Origin: Haladaptatus caseinilyticus | Lineage (GTDB): Archaea > Halobacteriota > Halobacteria > Halobacteriales > Haladaptataceae | Assembly (NCBI RefSeq): GCF_026248685.1 | Contig: NZ_CP111038.1 | Span: 78,346-142,345, forward strand | Reading direction: 5' to 3' | Length of the DNA: 64,000 nt | Part shown: positions 8,558 through 18,188 of the stretch, piece after piece | How the letters are laid out: each line of letters starts with the position of its first letter | How positions within the stretch are numbered: the first letter of the stretch is position 1 | Position numbers and translations under genes: made by a program | Notes under the pieces: model-generated | Told to the model about the DNA's origin: nothing | The model's input: the letters and a program-made list of their open reading frames with translations, nothing else | The model's database searches: none

Positions 8558-11500
8558 ATGCCCTATCTTGATCCTCTCATTGATAATACAGAGCGAACTC
8601 TGGAGGAAACATATAGAGACGTCATCTCCGAAAGCGAAGAGGTACGTATCGCAACCGGCTATTTCTATCTCTCCGGCTTCGATCTGTTCAGAGACGACCT
8701 CAAGAAGCTCCTTGAGCCAGAGGAACTCGGTCACGCACCTCTGCGGATTATCATGGGGAGGCAGACAAATACACGAACAGTTGAAGAGATCGAAGAGGGT
8801 CAAAGTCTTCAGGAGCGTTTTCGAGAGGAATTCAAATCGGATATTGAGGCGCTCAATAACGCACAGATGGGACGACTCGATCGACTTCGATACTTCATCG
8901 AACGAGGGCTTGTCGATGTCCGGGTTCGAAACCCCGAGAAGGGATATTTTCATGCAAAGGGTGCATCTTTCAGGGAAGCGACAGACGACCCATCGATGCG
9001 AGAGGGAGATATAGATCGACGTGACCCGGCTGTTATCGTCGGATCATCCAATTTCACCCAGAGCGGTCATCAGAACAACATCGAACTGAACCTCACGAGT
9101 GCAGATCCGCAGAAGGTCGAAGCGTTCGAGGACTGGTTCGATAACCAGTGGGCAAACTCCGAGGAGTTCTCTCGGGAGATCATCCGAATCATTGAGAACA
9201 GTAGCAAGTACCAGAATTGGAAGGAATCCGAAAAAGAAGACGACACCAAAGAGGATGAACGAGAACTCGGGACGTATATCGAACCGTTCGAGCTCTACAA
9301 GCTGATGGCCTACGACGCGCTCGGTGGGAGCGTCAGCAGCCGAGATAGCCCACTCTACTACTTCCAGACAATCGGATACGAAAGTGCCAGAGAGAAGCTT
9401 GCCAGGTACAACGGGTGTATCATCTCTGACTCAGTCGGTCTCGGGAAGTCCTTTATCGGCAGTGAGCTGCTGCACGATTACCGCCAAGACGGGAAACGCT
9501 GTCTACTCATCGTCCCTGCAAACCTGGTCGAGCAGTGGACCGAATTGCTTCAAGCCGCGACTGACGAGAATGGTGACCCGTTCTTCGGGCTTCGAGTGGA
9601 TAAGACACACCTCGATGTAATGAGTATCAGCAAGTTCCAGGACTATTCGTACGAAGAGGTGCAGGAACTCCGCGAGCAGTTCGACGTCTTGCTCATCGAC
9701 GAGGCACACCGGTTCCGTAACTTCGGAAAGTGGCGTCCGAAACCCTCCGATGACGATGATTACAAGGGGACGAGACGGCACGCCAACCTCCGTCTCCTTC
9801 GAGACAAGACGATGATTCTCTTGACGGCGACGCCACTGAACAACAGTGCGACCGATCTGAAGAACCTCATCGGGCTGTTCACAGACAAAAACGAAATTCG
9901 AAACAAGGCAAACCTCGATTTCACCGCGTTCGACCGGTACATCGACATCGCAGAACAACGGAAGCGAGTTGCCGCCGGGAAGGAACAGATGTCTCAAGAT
10001 GAAGTAGAGGGACTGACTGAGCAACTTCAGAATGAATCCGGAGAGATATCGAAGATTCTGAACGAGGTGATGGTCCTTCGAACTCGGAAGCACGTCAAAG
10101 AGACGCTCCTGAAGAAGGACGACGACTTGGAGATGAGTTTCAAACCTCCAAAAATTCAGAAGGAAGAATACACGCTTCCTCCAGCATATCGCCCGGTCTA
10201 CGATTCACTCCCGGAAGTGATGGACGCGCTTCACCTGCCACACATCACCATCAAAAATCCGCAGGCGGGCAGTACGCTGAAGGCACTCTACAAACTGAAC
10301 CTGCTCAAACGCCTCGAATCGTCGACGTTCGCGTTCGTCCAAAGTATCGAGACGCTATACGAGAGTGAACAGGGCCTCCTTGCAGTTCTCAACTCCCTGC
10401 CCGATGAGGAGAGCATTGACACCCTTCGGACCATTCAGGATGGCGGCGGGGCAGTCACACTCGATGACTACGTACAAGACGGCGAAGCCGCAGAAGATCT
10501 AGCACAAACGCTCGAAGAGTTCGGGTTCGATGCAGATTCACTCCGATCTGGCGATGGAGACTCCAGCGACGAACTTGCGGACTTGACTGTCGCAGAGGTG
10601 AAGGCGCGTGTCTACGAGGACCTTGCACTCCTTTCGTACTTCCTTCAGCTGTTCATCGCTGACGTTGCGAAGGATGCAGACAACCTCAACGACCACTCTG
10701 TTCACGTTCGCCAGTGGCTCGGGAAAAACCACGTCGGATTCATTCCCGATGTCCCTGAGGACGAAGTCGATCCGTTGCTCTTCCCGAGTCAGAACCTCGC
10801 TGAGGTAACTACGGAGACGAAAGACTTCTACGATGCAATCTTCCGGCTCCGTGACTTCCGTGACCCGAAGATAGACCGACTGAATGGTGTCCTCGCAGGA
10901 TATGACAACAAAGTTCTCGTGTTTACGCAGTACCGCGCGACTGCTGACTACGTCTTCCGGACGCTTCTCGAAGACCCTGACTCACCGCTCACAGAGCAGA
11001 ACAGCACCGTCATCAAAGGCGGAGACGACGACAAACAAGAGAAGATTCGCCGTTTTGCTCCTGACGCATACGGCTATCGTGAAACACTCGAACGGACTGG
11101 CGATGGAGAATTGCAGTATGTCGTCGCCACCGACACGCTCAGTGAGGGTGTGAACCTGCAGGACGTTCACACTGTCATCAACTACGACCTTCCGTGGAAC
11201 CCAATGCGTATCGTCCAGCGTGTCGGTCGCATCGACCGCATCGGGAGTACCGCTGACAAGCACGTCCACAACTTCTACCCCGACGGCGACATCGAGGCGG
11301 CTATCAAGCTCCTCAAACGCCTCCAAGCGAAGATCAACGACATCGCCCTCATTGTCGGGAAAGAGAACAACATCCTCGACCCGAACGAAGACGAGATTCT
11401 GGAAAAGGCTGGCGTCAAGACGCAGAAGACGATTGGCGAACTCGAACTCGATGAGATCAAAGACACACTCCAACGCTCTCGTGAGGTTGACGACTACAAC

Positions 11501-12349
11501 GATCTCGATGATACGTCGAAGAATCCCCTCCTGCGGAGTGCAGGCAGTGATGAGGACGAAGCGTTCGAGCGCCTGATGCTCAAACAGGAGTTGAACGACG
11601 ACTACGGACTTGGAGAAGAAGACTTCGAGTACGCAGAGGAGTACTTCGAAACCGCTCCGAAAGACCGCGACCTGTTGTACACAAATGTCGTCGATTCCGA
11701 GAGTGGGCACGCACCGGGGGTCTTCGGCCTCGCACACCTCTGGTTCGATGACGAGTCTGATGCACCACTTGGCCGAACCCGGCGGGCGCTCTACTCGAAG
11801 CGCACTGGGAAAGATGTGGACGAGGTGAGCGCGATTCGGTCGCTCAAGATTAACCCCGACACAAAGGGTCGAAAGATGACTAGTCACGACAAGCGATACC
11901 TCGAAGAACGCAATGCTATCGAAGGGGTTGTCGAGAGACGTATCGAGGAAGCAAAGCAGGGACTCATCGGAACGAAATTCGAGGAAGGAGACGACTATTC
12001 AGTCGAGCAGGAGAAAATCATCTCCTACCTGCGGCACCTCAAGCGAAATTCGTCTGGTGAATTAGCAAAACCAGTTGATGGGCACACCGAGATTTCGGAG
12101 GTTGCAACAATCGTCTTGGAGCGCGTCAAGGAGGTCAAACTGAAGAATACTGACGAGGATCGAATCCTTCGTGAGACGTTCCGTCAAGAGGACAAGGGAC
12201 TTGGAGAGTGGGACCTTGACGAGTTCTTCGAGACGTTGGTAGATTTCCTCGATGAGAATATTGAAGATTCGACCGAGTACCAGTCGAAATTGGCAGGGAC
12301 AGGTGATGTAGATGCCCGTGTTCTCTGTTGGGGCGTGTTGAATCGGTAG
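8558..12349 (+). CDS. PLD-nuclease/SNF2 helicase fusion
   Basis: 1263 residues. N-terminal phospholipase D-like nuclease: one HxK motif (FHAKGASF, His near 131) and GSSNFTQSG (about 160-168). SNF2-type helicase: Walker A SDSVGLGKSF (about 290-299), DEAH box LLIDEAHRF (about 377-385), TATPLNNS (about 424), and in the second lobe LSEGVNLQDVHTVINYDLPW and QRVGRIDRIGS (about 860-895). The charged C-terminus probably contacts partners. Such ATP-driven translocases with a nuclease act in restriction-type defence (compare the separate SNF2 and PLD genes of DISARM and the SNF2 helicases of some BREX loci). The adenine methylase gene converges on it, so the two probably form one restriction-modification system. 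Confidence 0.85.
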   Translation: MPYLDPLIDNTERTLEETYRDVISESEEVRIATGYFYLSGFDLFRDDLKKLLEPEELGHAPLRIIMGRQTNTRTVEEIEEGQSLQERFREEFKSDIEALNNAQMGRLDRLRYFIERGLVDVRVRNPEKGYFHAKGASFREATDDPSMREGDIDRRDPAVIVGSSNFTQSGHQNNIELNLTSADPQKVEAFEDWFDNQWANSEEFSREIIRIIENSSKYQNWKESEKEDDTKEDERELGTYIEPFELYKLMAYDALGGSVSSRDSPLYYFQTIGYESAREKLARYNGCIISDSVGLGKSFIGSELLHDYRQDGKRCLLIVPANLVEQWTELLQAATDENGDPFFGLRVDKTHLDVMSISKFQDYSYEEVQELREQFDVLLIDEAHRFRNFGKWRPKPSDDDDYKGTRRHANLRLLRDKTMILLTATPLNNSATDLKNLIGLFTDKNEIRNKANLDFTAFDRYIDIAEQRKRVAAGKEQMSQDEVEGLTEQLQNESGEISKILNEVMVLRTRKHVKETLLKKDDDLEMSFKPPKIQKEEYTLPPAYRPVYDSLPEVMDALHLPHITIKNPQAGSTLKALYKLNLLKRLESSTFAFVQSIETLYESEQGLLAVLNSLPDEESIDTLRTIQDGGGAVTLDDYVQDGEAAEDLAQTLEEFGFDADSLRSGDGDSSDELADLTVAEVKARVYEDLALLSYFLQLFIADVAKDADNLNDHSVHVRQWLGKNHVGFIPDVPEDEVDPLLFPSQNLAEVTTETKDFYDAIFRLRDFRDPKIDRLNGVLAGYDNKVLVFTQYRATADYVFRTLLEDPDSPLTEQNSTVIKGGDDDKQEKIRRFAPDAYGYRETLERTGDGELQYVVATDTLSEGVNLQDVHTVINYDLPWNPMRIVQRVGRIDRIGSTADKHVHNFYPDGDIEAAIKLLKRLQAKINDIALIVGKENNILDPNEDEILEKAGVKTQKTIGELELDEIKDTLQRSREVDDYNDLDDTSKNPLLRSAGSDEDEAFERLMLKQELNDDYGLGEEDFEYAEEYFETAPKDRDLLYTNVVDSESGHAPGVFGLAHLWFDDESDAPLGRTRRALYSKRTGKDVDEVSAIRSLKINPDTKGRKMTSHDKRYLEERNAIEGVVERRIEEAKQGLIGTKFEEGDDYSVEQEKIISYLRHLKRNSSGELAKPVDGHTEISEVATIVLERVKEVKLKNTDEDRILRETFRQEDKGLGEWDLDEFFETLVDFLDENIEDSTEYQSKLAGTGDVDARVLCWGVLNR

Positions 12350-12397
12350 TCGATTCGGAGGTTAACTAGTTTTCAGGAAAAAGAGTCCTTAGCCAAC

Positions 12398-15300
12398 TTA
12401 CGGATGCGGGCCGGTTTCAGCGAGTTCATCGAACTTCTCGAAGACGAGGTCAAAATATTCTTCAGTCATTCGGCGGGGGTTGCTCACTCGATGGAAGTCT
12501 TCAAGGACGAACTCAGTGTCTCGTCGATTCAGTCCGTAGGCATGGAACGCCGCCGCGTCGATTTCGGCTTGCAGTCGCATTCGTTCGTCTTCGTCGGTTG
12601 CCGGTTCGATACCTCCGAGACGTTCGCGCATCTCGGCAAAGGCGTCTCCATAGCAGTTGAGGCGGGCAGCACGTTCAGAGATGTAGTGGAACCAGTCGTC
12701 GCCGTCGGTGAGACGGGGCATTTGGGATTCCTCGAATTTGTACTTGACAATATGTGCGTCAACTTTCGTTCGCAACAGGAAATCAAACGGAATGCTGTTG
12801 AGTAGACCCAATGCGACAAACAGTTCGTTATCAGAGAAGACACGACTGTAGGCACTGTGCATCGGATAAGTTCCGAGATCGTCCTTATCTGGATCTACCT
12901 TGAACGGTCGAACAGTATGGAGTGTATGGACTGCAACAGACTCTTTGGGAACCACCCCTGCGATGAGTGTTCTCTCGTCGGTTGCACGCGCAATTTCACG
13001 GAGAACGATTCGGTACTCAGTAGAGTCCAAGAGAACGTCTTCGGGAGAGAGTTCTTGTCGGTCGAACTCTTCAGTGAGCAGGTCGTTGACGAATCCCTTC
13101 TGTGACCGAGTATTCAAATGACTAAATTCAGCATCGTTAGAGAACTTGTTGTAGATGGCTTTTTTGAGGCTGATGTCGTCGTCACGGGAACGGAAGTTCT
13201 TCCCGCGAATGCGAGCCTTTGCACTCTTTTCTTCGGAGACGTCCTCGTCAACACTCCAAAGAGAAATGTCTTCTAGGCCTCGCACAAACTCGCTATCGTA
13301 AGCGAACTGGAAGACATTCTTTCCTTGGTAGACTGGGAAATCTCCGTCTTCTTTATTCTCTACGAAGCGGTCAGAATCCCCTGCACGGTGCAATTCAGCA
13401 TACAGCGAAGCGTACCATGTGCTATCTATGTCTTCAGATACGGGGGGGTGTTCTAGAATTTTTGAAAGTACGTCTACCTCGGCTTTTGTTTCGATGTTAG
13501 GGAAGATCCGTGCTTGAGGAGAGTAGTTCTTAAGCACTTTTGATGGAATCTCAAACGATTTCTGATTGATGTTCTGGAGAACGTTCACCGAGGTCTGGTG
13601 GAAGACTCCGTGAACAGAGTCAGTCGAGCCACTATTCTGTAGGGTTACAATACCGAAATTGTATCGGCTATCTATCGCTGGGAAAATGCCGCGGTTTTCA
13701 AAGCCAATCACATTCTGGACTGTCGACTCTTCCAGAGCGTGAAGTCTGAGGTCTTTCCCTGCTGCTCCGTTGAAAATCACCCCGGGAAGGATTTGTGCAA
13801 CGTATCCATCCTCAGAGATAATATCGAAGACCCGTTCAAAGAAGAGCATCGAGAGGTCGTTTTCGTTGCCGACAGCCCGCCCATCAACCTCCGGGTTTTG
13901 GAGCTTGTACTGACCACCGTCGTTGAAATATTTCGCTCGACGTGCCATCTCTTTTTGATGTTTGTCCCACCCCTCAGCAATGGATGAGTCTTCAAGCAAC
14001 TCCTCCATCTTCGAATCCTTGTCCTCTGGCATCCGAGTTCGGAAGGTTTCATCGAATTTGGAGAAGTAATCGTCACGATTGGAAGTAAGCACGTCCCATG
14101 GGGGGTTTCCGATAATCACATCGAACCCCCCGTCTCGGTATACCGTTGCAAATTCCAAAACCCAGTGGAATGGACTGTATGCCTTTAATTCTTCAGCAGA
14201 AACATCGTTAATCCCCGTATCGCTGAACTGCTTCAGAACTTTCTCATTGAGCGTTTGACTGTGCGTATCGATTCGAGACTCGGCTAGGTTTCGTGCATTT
14301 GCTGCATCTGATCCAGTAGTTGCACTACGATGTCGCTCAACGGCATCAATGATGTCCTCATACAGATCCTTCACACTGACACCAATGCCTTCTCCAAAGT
14401 TCGATAACGCGGCGTCGCCCTGTTCCTCACGAGCGACTTCCATGATTTCTGTAAACCCAATTAGAGAGTTCCCCTGCCGAATGTTGAAGTCAATATTCGG
14501 GAGCGGCTCGACTTCCTTCGGATTGTTTTCAATGTCAGCGACCATCGATAACCACAGGCGGAGCTTACAGATCTCAACTGCGCCGTCGTCGATGTCGACG
14601 CCATAGAGGTTGTGGAGGATAATCTGCTTCTTCGCGTACAGGGTCACGGTCCCATCCGTCGCGTCGATAGTGTCTAACTCATTTTCTATTCGACCGGGGA
14701 GTTCCCACGGACGGTCGTCACGAAGGGCTTGGAAATACTCCAAGCACTGGAGATACACGTCGAGAAGAACCTCCTGTGCGGCCAAGAGAAATGCCCCACT
14801 GCCGACTGCGGGGTCGAGAACGCGGAGTTTCTTCAGCGCATCGAAGTAGAGGGTCTGGACGTGGTCTTGATTCACGGCCTCGAGGTTCACCGTTTGGGCA
14901 ACGCCGCCGTCCGCCACAACGGGCGTATCACTCTGACTGGCCGAAGCCACATCGAGTGAGAAAATGTCGTCGATCGCGTCGTAGTCAGTCCCGTGTTCTT
15001 CGTTCACCCGGTCAAGGAGCCACGGATGGACGGTTCGTCGGGACATAAAGCCGGTAATCTCTTCAGGCGTGTAGTACGCGCCCATCTCCTTCTGGTTGAC
15101 TGTCTGCTCGAAGATGTGCCCCAAGATGGCGGGCGAGAGGTTCTTCGGGTCCACGATGTCGAGCCGTTCGTCCACGTTCCAGTTCCAGTCTGAGAGGAAG
15201 TCGAGAATCTTTCCGAAGAGTTCTGCCGTCTGTTCGGGGGAGTCTCCGAGCCTGGCGTCTTCGAACTCCTCTTCGATGGGGTTCTTGCTGAACAGGCCGC

Positions 15301-15871
15301 CGTTGAGGTAGGGGAGGACGCCGAAGTCGTCGTCCTTCTTCCCTTCTGCGAGGATCTCGAAGAACAGCGGTTCGTAGAACTCCTCGTACACGTCTCCCTT
15401 CGCGTCGAACTCTTCGTGCTTCTCGTGGAGGTAGTCAGACTCGTAGTCGAGCAGACCCTTCTTTTGGATAAAGTAGAGAAAGATCATCCGGTCGAGCGTA
15501 ACCTGCACGTAGCGCTGTTTAGCGTCGCCACGGTCATCATCGATACCAGCGACCTCTTGGACGAGTTCGGTTCGGAGTTTCTCGAAATCCTCGTAGAAAT
15601 CGTTGACAACCTGCTTTGTATCGTAGAGAGAATCAAAAATTGTCTCAGGTTTGTTGAACTCGATGGCGTTGAGTTTCTGGAGGATGGTGTTTTTGTCCCC
15701 GTGAGTGCTCGTCATCTGTTCTTTCGAGAACGAAAGTTGCTGGTACTTCGTCCGTCCGTGAGCGTCCCACTTAGAATATGGATTTCTTTCATTTGTCGTC
15801 GGATTGGATGTAGTATTCCTGACTATACTGCCCAAAATAGGAATCATACTGCTGGTAGCATCAGTTCTCAC
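12398..15871 (-). CDS. Eco57I-type adenine-specific DNA methyltransferase with specificity region
   Basis: Up to 1157 residues. SAM-binding motif I is LDPAVGSGAFLLAAQE (about 350-365) and catalytic motif IV is IIGNPPWDV (about 585-593), so an N6-adenine methylase of the Eco57I/PglX class. The N-terminal helical part (FYEDFEKLRTELV...RYVQVTLDRMIFLYFIQKKGLL) is typical. The last about 450 residues, with two similar halves, are the likely target-recognition region. Start uncertain: GTG 15871, ATG 15847 or ATG 15715; the segment up to about 15715 (TKYQQLSFSKEQMTSTHGDK) still looks coding. It is convergent with the PLD-SNF2 helicase. It would mark host DNA that the helicase/nuclease then spares (inference). 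Confidence 0.85.
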   Translation of the reverse strand: MRTDATSSMIPILGSIVRNTTSNPTTNERNPYSKWDAHGRTKYQQLSFSKEQMTSTHGDKNTILQKLNAIEFNKPETIFDSLYDTKQVVNDFYEDFEKLRTELVQEVAGIDDDRGDAKQRYVQVTLDRMIFLYFIQKKGLLDYESDYLHEKHEEFDAKGDVYEEFYEPLFFEILAEGKKDDDFGVLPYLNGGLFSKNPIEEEFEDARLGDSPEQTAELFGKILDFLSDWNWNVDERLDIVDPKNLSPAILGHIFEQTVNQKEMGAYYTPEEITGFMSRRTVHPWLLDRVNEEHGTDYDAIDDIFSLDVASASQSDTPVVADGGVAQTVNLEAVNQDHVQTLYFDALKKLRVLDPAVGSGAFLLAAQEVLLDVYLQCLEYFQALRDDRPWELPGRIENELDTIDATDGTVTLYAKKQIILHNLYGVDIDDGAVEICKLRLWLSMVADIENNPKEVEPLPNIDFNIRQGNSLIGFTEIMEVAREEQGDAALSNFGEGIGVSVKDLYEDIIDAVERHRSATTGSDAANARNLAESRIDTHSQTLNEKVLKQFSDTGINDVSAEELKAYSPFHWVLEFATVYRDGGFDVIIGNPPWDVLTSNRDDYFSKFDETFRTRMPEDKDSKMEELLEDSSIAEGWDKHQKEMARRAKYFNDGGQYKLQNPEVDGRAVGNENDLSMLFFERVFDIISEDGYVAQILPGVIFNGAAGKDLRLHALEESTVQNVIGFENRGIFPAIDSRYNFGIVTLQNSGSTDSVHGVFHQTSVNVLQNINQKSFEIPSKVLKNYSPQARIFPNIETKAEVDVLSKILEHPPVSEDIDSTWYASLYAELHRAGDSDRFVENKEDGDFPVYQGKNVFQFAYDSEFVRGLEDISLWSVDEDVSEEKSAKARIRGKNFRSRDDDISLKKAIYNKFSNDAEFSHLNTRSQKGFVNDLLTEEFDRQELSPEDVLLDSTEYRIVLREIARATDERTLIAGVVPKESVAVHTLHTVRPFKVDPDKDDLGTYPMHSAYSRVFSDNELFVALGLLNSIPFDFLLRTKVDAHIVKYKFEESQMPRLTDGDDWFHYISERAARLNCYGDAFAEMRERLGGIEPATDEDERMRLQAEIDAAAFHAYGLNRRDTEFVLEDFHRVSNPRRMTEEYFDLVFEKFDELAETGPHP

Positions 15872-16034
15872 ATTTATACTACGGTATTATCCTGTCTATA
15901 GAGAATTGCGTCTGTATCGAGCAATGGCAACTAGTAATACTCAAGATGAAAATGATCGCACTATAAGAATTTTTGACATATTTGTGCTATTTGTCGTGAT
16001 TTCTTATATGGTTTATAGATATAAAATAAATTAG
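15804..16034 (+). CDS. Possible small membrane protein
   Basis: 76 residues with two hydrophobic stretches (TILPKIGIILLVASVLTFIL and IFDIFVLFVVISYMVYRY) separated by a basic and polar loop. It overlaps the extreme 5' end of the methylase frame on the other strand and lacks a clear promoter. It may be a small two-helix protein or chance. AT-rich. Confidence 0.3.
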   Translation: MDVVFLTILPKIGIILLVASVLTFILRYYPVYRELRLYRAMATSNTQDENDRTIRIFDIFVLFVVISYMVYRYKIN

Positions 16035-16061
16035 AATTCTGGATAGTTCCAAAATAATAAT

Positions 16062-16268
16062 TTATTCTTTGCAAGTAACTTCTTGAATCTCATCGAAAAC
16101 CTCTGGAAGCCACTCACGTAGAACGATAATGTCATCCTCGAATTTCTTCCGAACGCGATTCCTTACAAGTGATTCCACTTTGTAGCGGTAGTTATCAGAT
16201 ACGTCTACCTCTCCGGTAATAATGTCTCGCTCTCGTTGAGTCATTAGTGCGCGGCCTTCGTTAGTCAT
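16062..16268 (-). CDS. Small haloarchaeal hypothetical protein
   Basis: 68 residues starting MTNEGRALMTQRERDIITGE, then DVSDNYRYKVESLVRNRVRK and a helical end LREWLPEVFDEIQEV. This short form, with TxRERxxIxGExDVSDNYRY, is a recurrent haloarchaeal family of unknown function. The ATG at 16268 fits the family start better than the one four codons upstream. A strong palindrome lies 54 bp upstream in the shared divergent promoter region. Confidence 0.7.
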   Translation of the reverse strand: MTNEGRALMTQRERDIITGEVDVSDNYRYKVESLVRNRVRKKFEDDIIVLREWLPEVFDEIQEVTCKE

Positions 16269-16321
16269 TCTTATTTCCAATTTCTCTCTCCCATGTTAAG
16301 TCTCTCTTGGTATTTCGTATA

Positions 16322-16351
16322 TACTAAATTTGGTGTATACCATATTTAGTA
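16322..16351. promoter_or_regulatory. 30-bp operator-like palindrome
   Basis: Arms TACTAAATTTGGT (16322-16334) and ACCATATTTAGTA (16339-16351) pair at 12 of 13 positions around a 4-bp centre. It lies in AT-rich DNA between the small gene at 16268 (minus) and the five-gene operon starting at 16527 (plus), and overlaps possible TATA boxes for both. A repressor site is likely. Confidence 0.55.
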
Positions 16352-16386
16352 AATACTAAGTGGACGGCTAGTAGACATACTACCAA

Positions 16387-16440
16387 GAAGCGCGGGACGC
16401 CTTCCCAGAAAGGCCGGTGGTAGGACACCGACCGCGCTTC
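16387..16440 (+). other. Inverted repeat in operon leader
   Basis: Perfect 9-bp arms GAAGCGCGG (16387-16395) and CCGCGCTTC (16432-16440) enclose a smaller CGGTG/CACCG hairpin. It sits 86 bp before the first gene of the operon and could be a folded 5' leader. Confidence 0.35.
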
Positions 16441-16526
16441 GGACCACACCGAAGCATGACTAGCAATACCCTTTCCGTAGAAAAACGCATCGACTACCAA
16501 CCACTTTGTATCGGAGGACACGACTA

Positions 16527-17018
16527 ATGGCGTCCTTCGACGAGAAACCCAACGGCGGACTCCTCTCCCTTGAGGCCCAATTCGGCGAGAAAGTCTTCCA
16601 CCCCATCAAGCGCCTCGAACCCACACCCGAAACTGCCGCCCAGGACCCCGACCAACCCACACCCACTACCGACGAGCCAATCACCCGCGCATACCTCGTC
16701 GAACTTCGCGTGGGCTTTCAAACCCGAACCAAGACCACCAACCAAGACCCCTACCTGTACTGCATCTACGCCACGCCGGACTGCCAGCAATTTTTCGAAC
16801 GTCGCTGCCCGATCGACTACGGCGAGGCGGGCTTCCAGATTCCCGAGGACACCGACACCTACCGGTCGGTCGCCACCACCAAAACGGGCAATCCGAAGCT
16901 CCCCTCCACACCACCGGGTGAAACCCACGCCAATACCCGCGCACACTACCAGCGTATCCTCGCACGGTGCTACGACATCGACGCCACCACCCACACTACA
17001 ACTGAGGTACCCGTGTAG
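16527..17018 (+). CDS. Hypothetical protein, first gene of five-gene plasmid operon
   Basis: 163 residues, MASFDEKPNGGLLSLEAQFG. ATG 16527 is preceded by GGAGG at a good spacing, so this start is ribosome-binding-site supported. A Pro/Thr-rich stretch (about 30-50) is followed by RAYLVELRVGFQTRTKTTNQDPYLYCIYATPDCQQFF and a beta-rich end. No known family recognised. It leads a string of five genes with mostly overlapping ends, apparently a conserved haloarchaeal plasmid or provirus cassette, with high GC unlike the flanking AT-rich islands. Confidence 0.65.
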   Translation: MASFDEKPNGGLLSLEAQFGEKVFHPIKRLEPTPETAAQDPDQPTPTTDEPITRAYLVELRVGFQTRTKTTNQDPYLYCIYATPDCQQFFERRCPIDYGEAGFQIPEDTDTYRSVATTKTGNPKLPSTPPGETHANTRAHYQRILARCYDIDATTHTTTEVPV

Positions 17019-17074
17019 ATGTACCCCACCGAACGCCCTTCCCAAAGAGCGCCAGCCATCGGCGGTGATGGCCG

Positions 17075-17455
17075 ATGACCCGCACGTCCACCTCGATCAC
17101 CGCCGAGGAGATCGACGACACGTTCGAACGCTGTCCGCACTGTGGCACCTATGCGGTGCAGATCACCGACTCCCATTACTGTGACACCCAGTTCACAAGC
17201 AACCTCACCGACGCCGAACGCGATCAGCGCATCGCTGCCGACCCCTATCCTGCCGATGAGACGGTCGCTATCGTCGATCAATTTGTAGGCGACGCCTTCG
17301 CCTATCACGAACTCGACGCAGACGACGACCCACACTGTACGCTGCAGACCGACAACCCACTCGCCTATTGCACTCGTGAAGCGGCACAGGACGACCAGTA
17401 CGCACCGTGCCAGCTCTGTCAGCGCCTTCGCGAAAAACGGGAGGGAGACCAATGA
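17075..17455 (+). CDS. Cys-rich zinc-ribbon-like hypothetical protein
   Basis: 126 residues, MTRTSTSITAEEIDDTFERC. A CPHCGTYAV knuckle (about 20-28) and later single His/Cys residues (DSHYC, DPHCTLQ, AYCTREA) end in CQLCQRLREKR near residues 115-125, so two CxxC pairs could hold zinc. Second gene of the operon; its stop overlaps the next start (ATGA-type, 17452). No function known. Confidence 0.6.
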   Translation: MTRTSTSITAEEIDDTFERCPHCGTYAVQITDSHYCDTQFTSNLTDAERDQRIAADPYPADETVAIVDQFVGDAFAYHELDADDDPHCTLQTDNPLAYCTREAAQDDQYAPCQLCQRLREKREGDQ

Positions 17456-17784
17456 CCGACCGAGAGATGGTGCTCGCCATAGAGTGTGCAGATCCGATCC
17501 AAATTCACACCGAGCAACGCACGCTCACGGGCGTGGTCTATCAGTGTGAGCATTCGGAACCCGAACTCACCTGTCGTGGGCCAGAGCCGGGCGAGCACGT
17601 CCTGTACGTCGCCACCCCAACCCACGACCTGTATCGCCTGCTGTTCGCCTACTACGACAAAATCGAGCATACCGAAACCACACTCGAACACTACGATCTC
17701 TCGCCAAATGGTCGGTACACCTGGCTTCGGACGGGTGCGCAGGTCGAGTGCATCACCAACCCGAAGGGAGGTGAGCAGGCGTGA
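17452..17784 (+). CDS. Hypothetical protein, third gene of operon
   Basis: 110 residues, MTDREMVLAIECADPIQIHT. A compact alpha/beta protein with conserved-looking GPEPGEHVLYVATPTHDLYR and WLRTGAQVE segments, not recognised. Its start overlaps the previous stop by 4 bp and its stop overlaps the following GTG start, so the genes are translationally coupled. Confidence 0.6.
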   Translation: MTDREMVLAIECADPIQIHTEQRTLTGVVYQCEHSEPELTCRGPEPGEHVLYVATPTHDLYRLLFAYYDKIEHTETTLEHYDLSPNGRYTWLRTGAQVECITNPKGGEQA

Positions 17785-18188
17785 GTACCGACCAACACGC
17801 GATCATCCCCAAGCCATTGAATCCGCGCGATGCCGACGGACTTGTCCAGCAGCTTGCACCAGGAGATCGCGTTCGCATTACCACGACTGAGTTGCCACGA
17901 ACGATTTGCACGGTCCAAGAGACACGCCCCATCACGAGCCACGCTCCACAGCTCGTCCTAACAGCGCCACCGATGACGACGACGGCACAGGACGACAGCC
18001 AGCAAGCCACCTTCCACTGCACGGCCACCCACGCCGATTCGCCCATGACTGTTCTCGAGTACATCCACACCGCCACTGACACGACTGCCCGCTGTCTCGG
18101 GTCGCTCACTACCATTGCGCACTTCCCGCGACTCTCCACGCCAACAGAGGACATTGCGGCCACAGCGGAGGTGGCTGCCAATGAGTAA
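17781..18188 (+). CDS. Hypothetical protein, fourth gene of operon
   Basis: 135 residues from GTG 17781 (overlapping the upstream TGA), Thr/Ala-rich, beginning MSTDQHAIIPKPLNPRDADG. LAPGDRVRITTTELPRTICTV reads like a small beta-barrel. No family recognised. Its last 8 bases overlap the next gene. Confidence 0.6.
   Translation: MSTDQHAIIPKPLNPRDADGLVQQLAPGDRVRITTTELPRTICTVQETRPITSHAPQLVLTAPPMTTTAQDDSQQATFHCTATHADSPMTVLEYIHTATDTTARCLGSLTTIAHFPRLSTPTEDIAATAEVAANE

Noticed and set aside
10982..11887. 300-residue minus-strand frame inside the SNF2 gene
   Set aside because: The plus-strand helicase motifs are unmistakable; the antisense frame comes from codon bias.
16570..17184. 204-residue alternative frame across the first operon gene
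   Set aside because: Arg/Pro/Ser-rich composition typical of an out-of-frame reading; the chosen frame has a ribosome-binding site and acidic composition.
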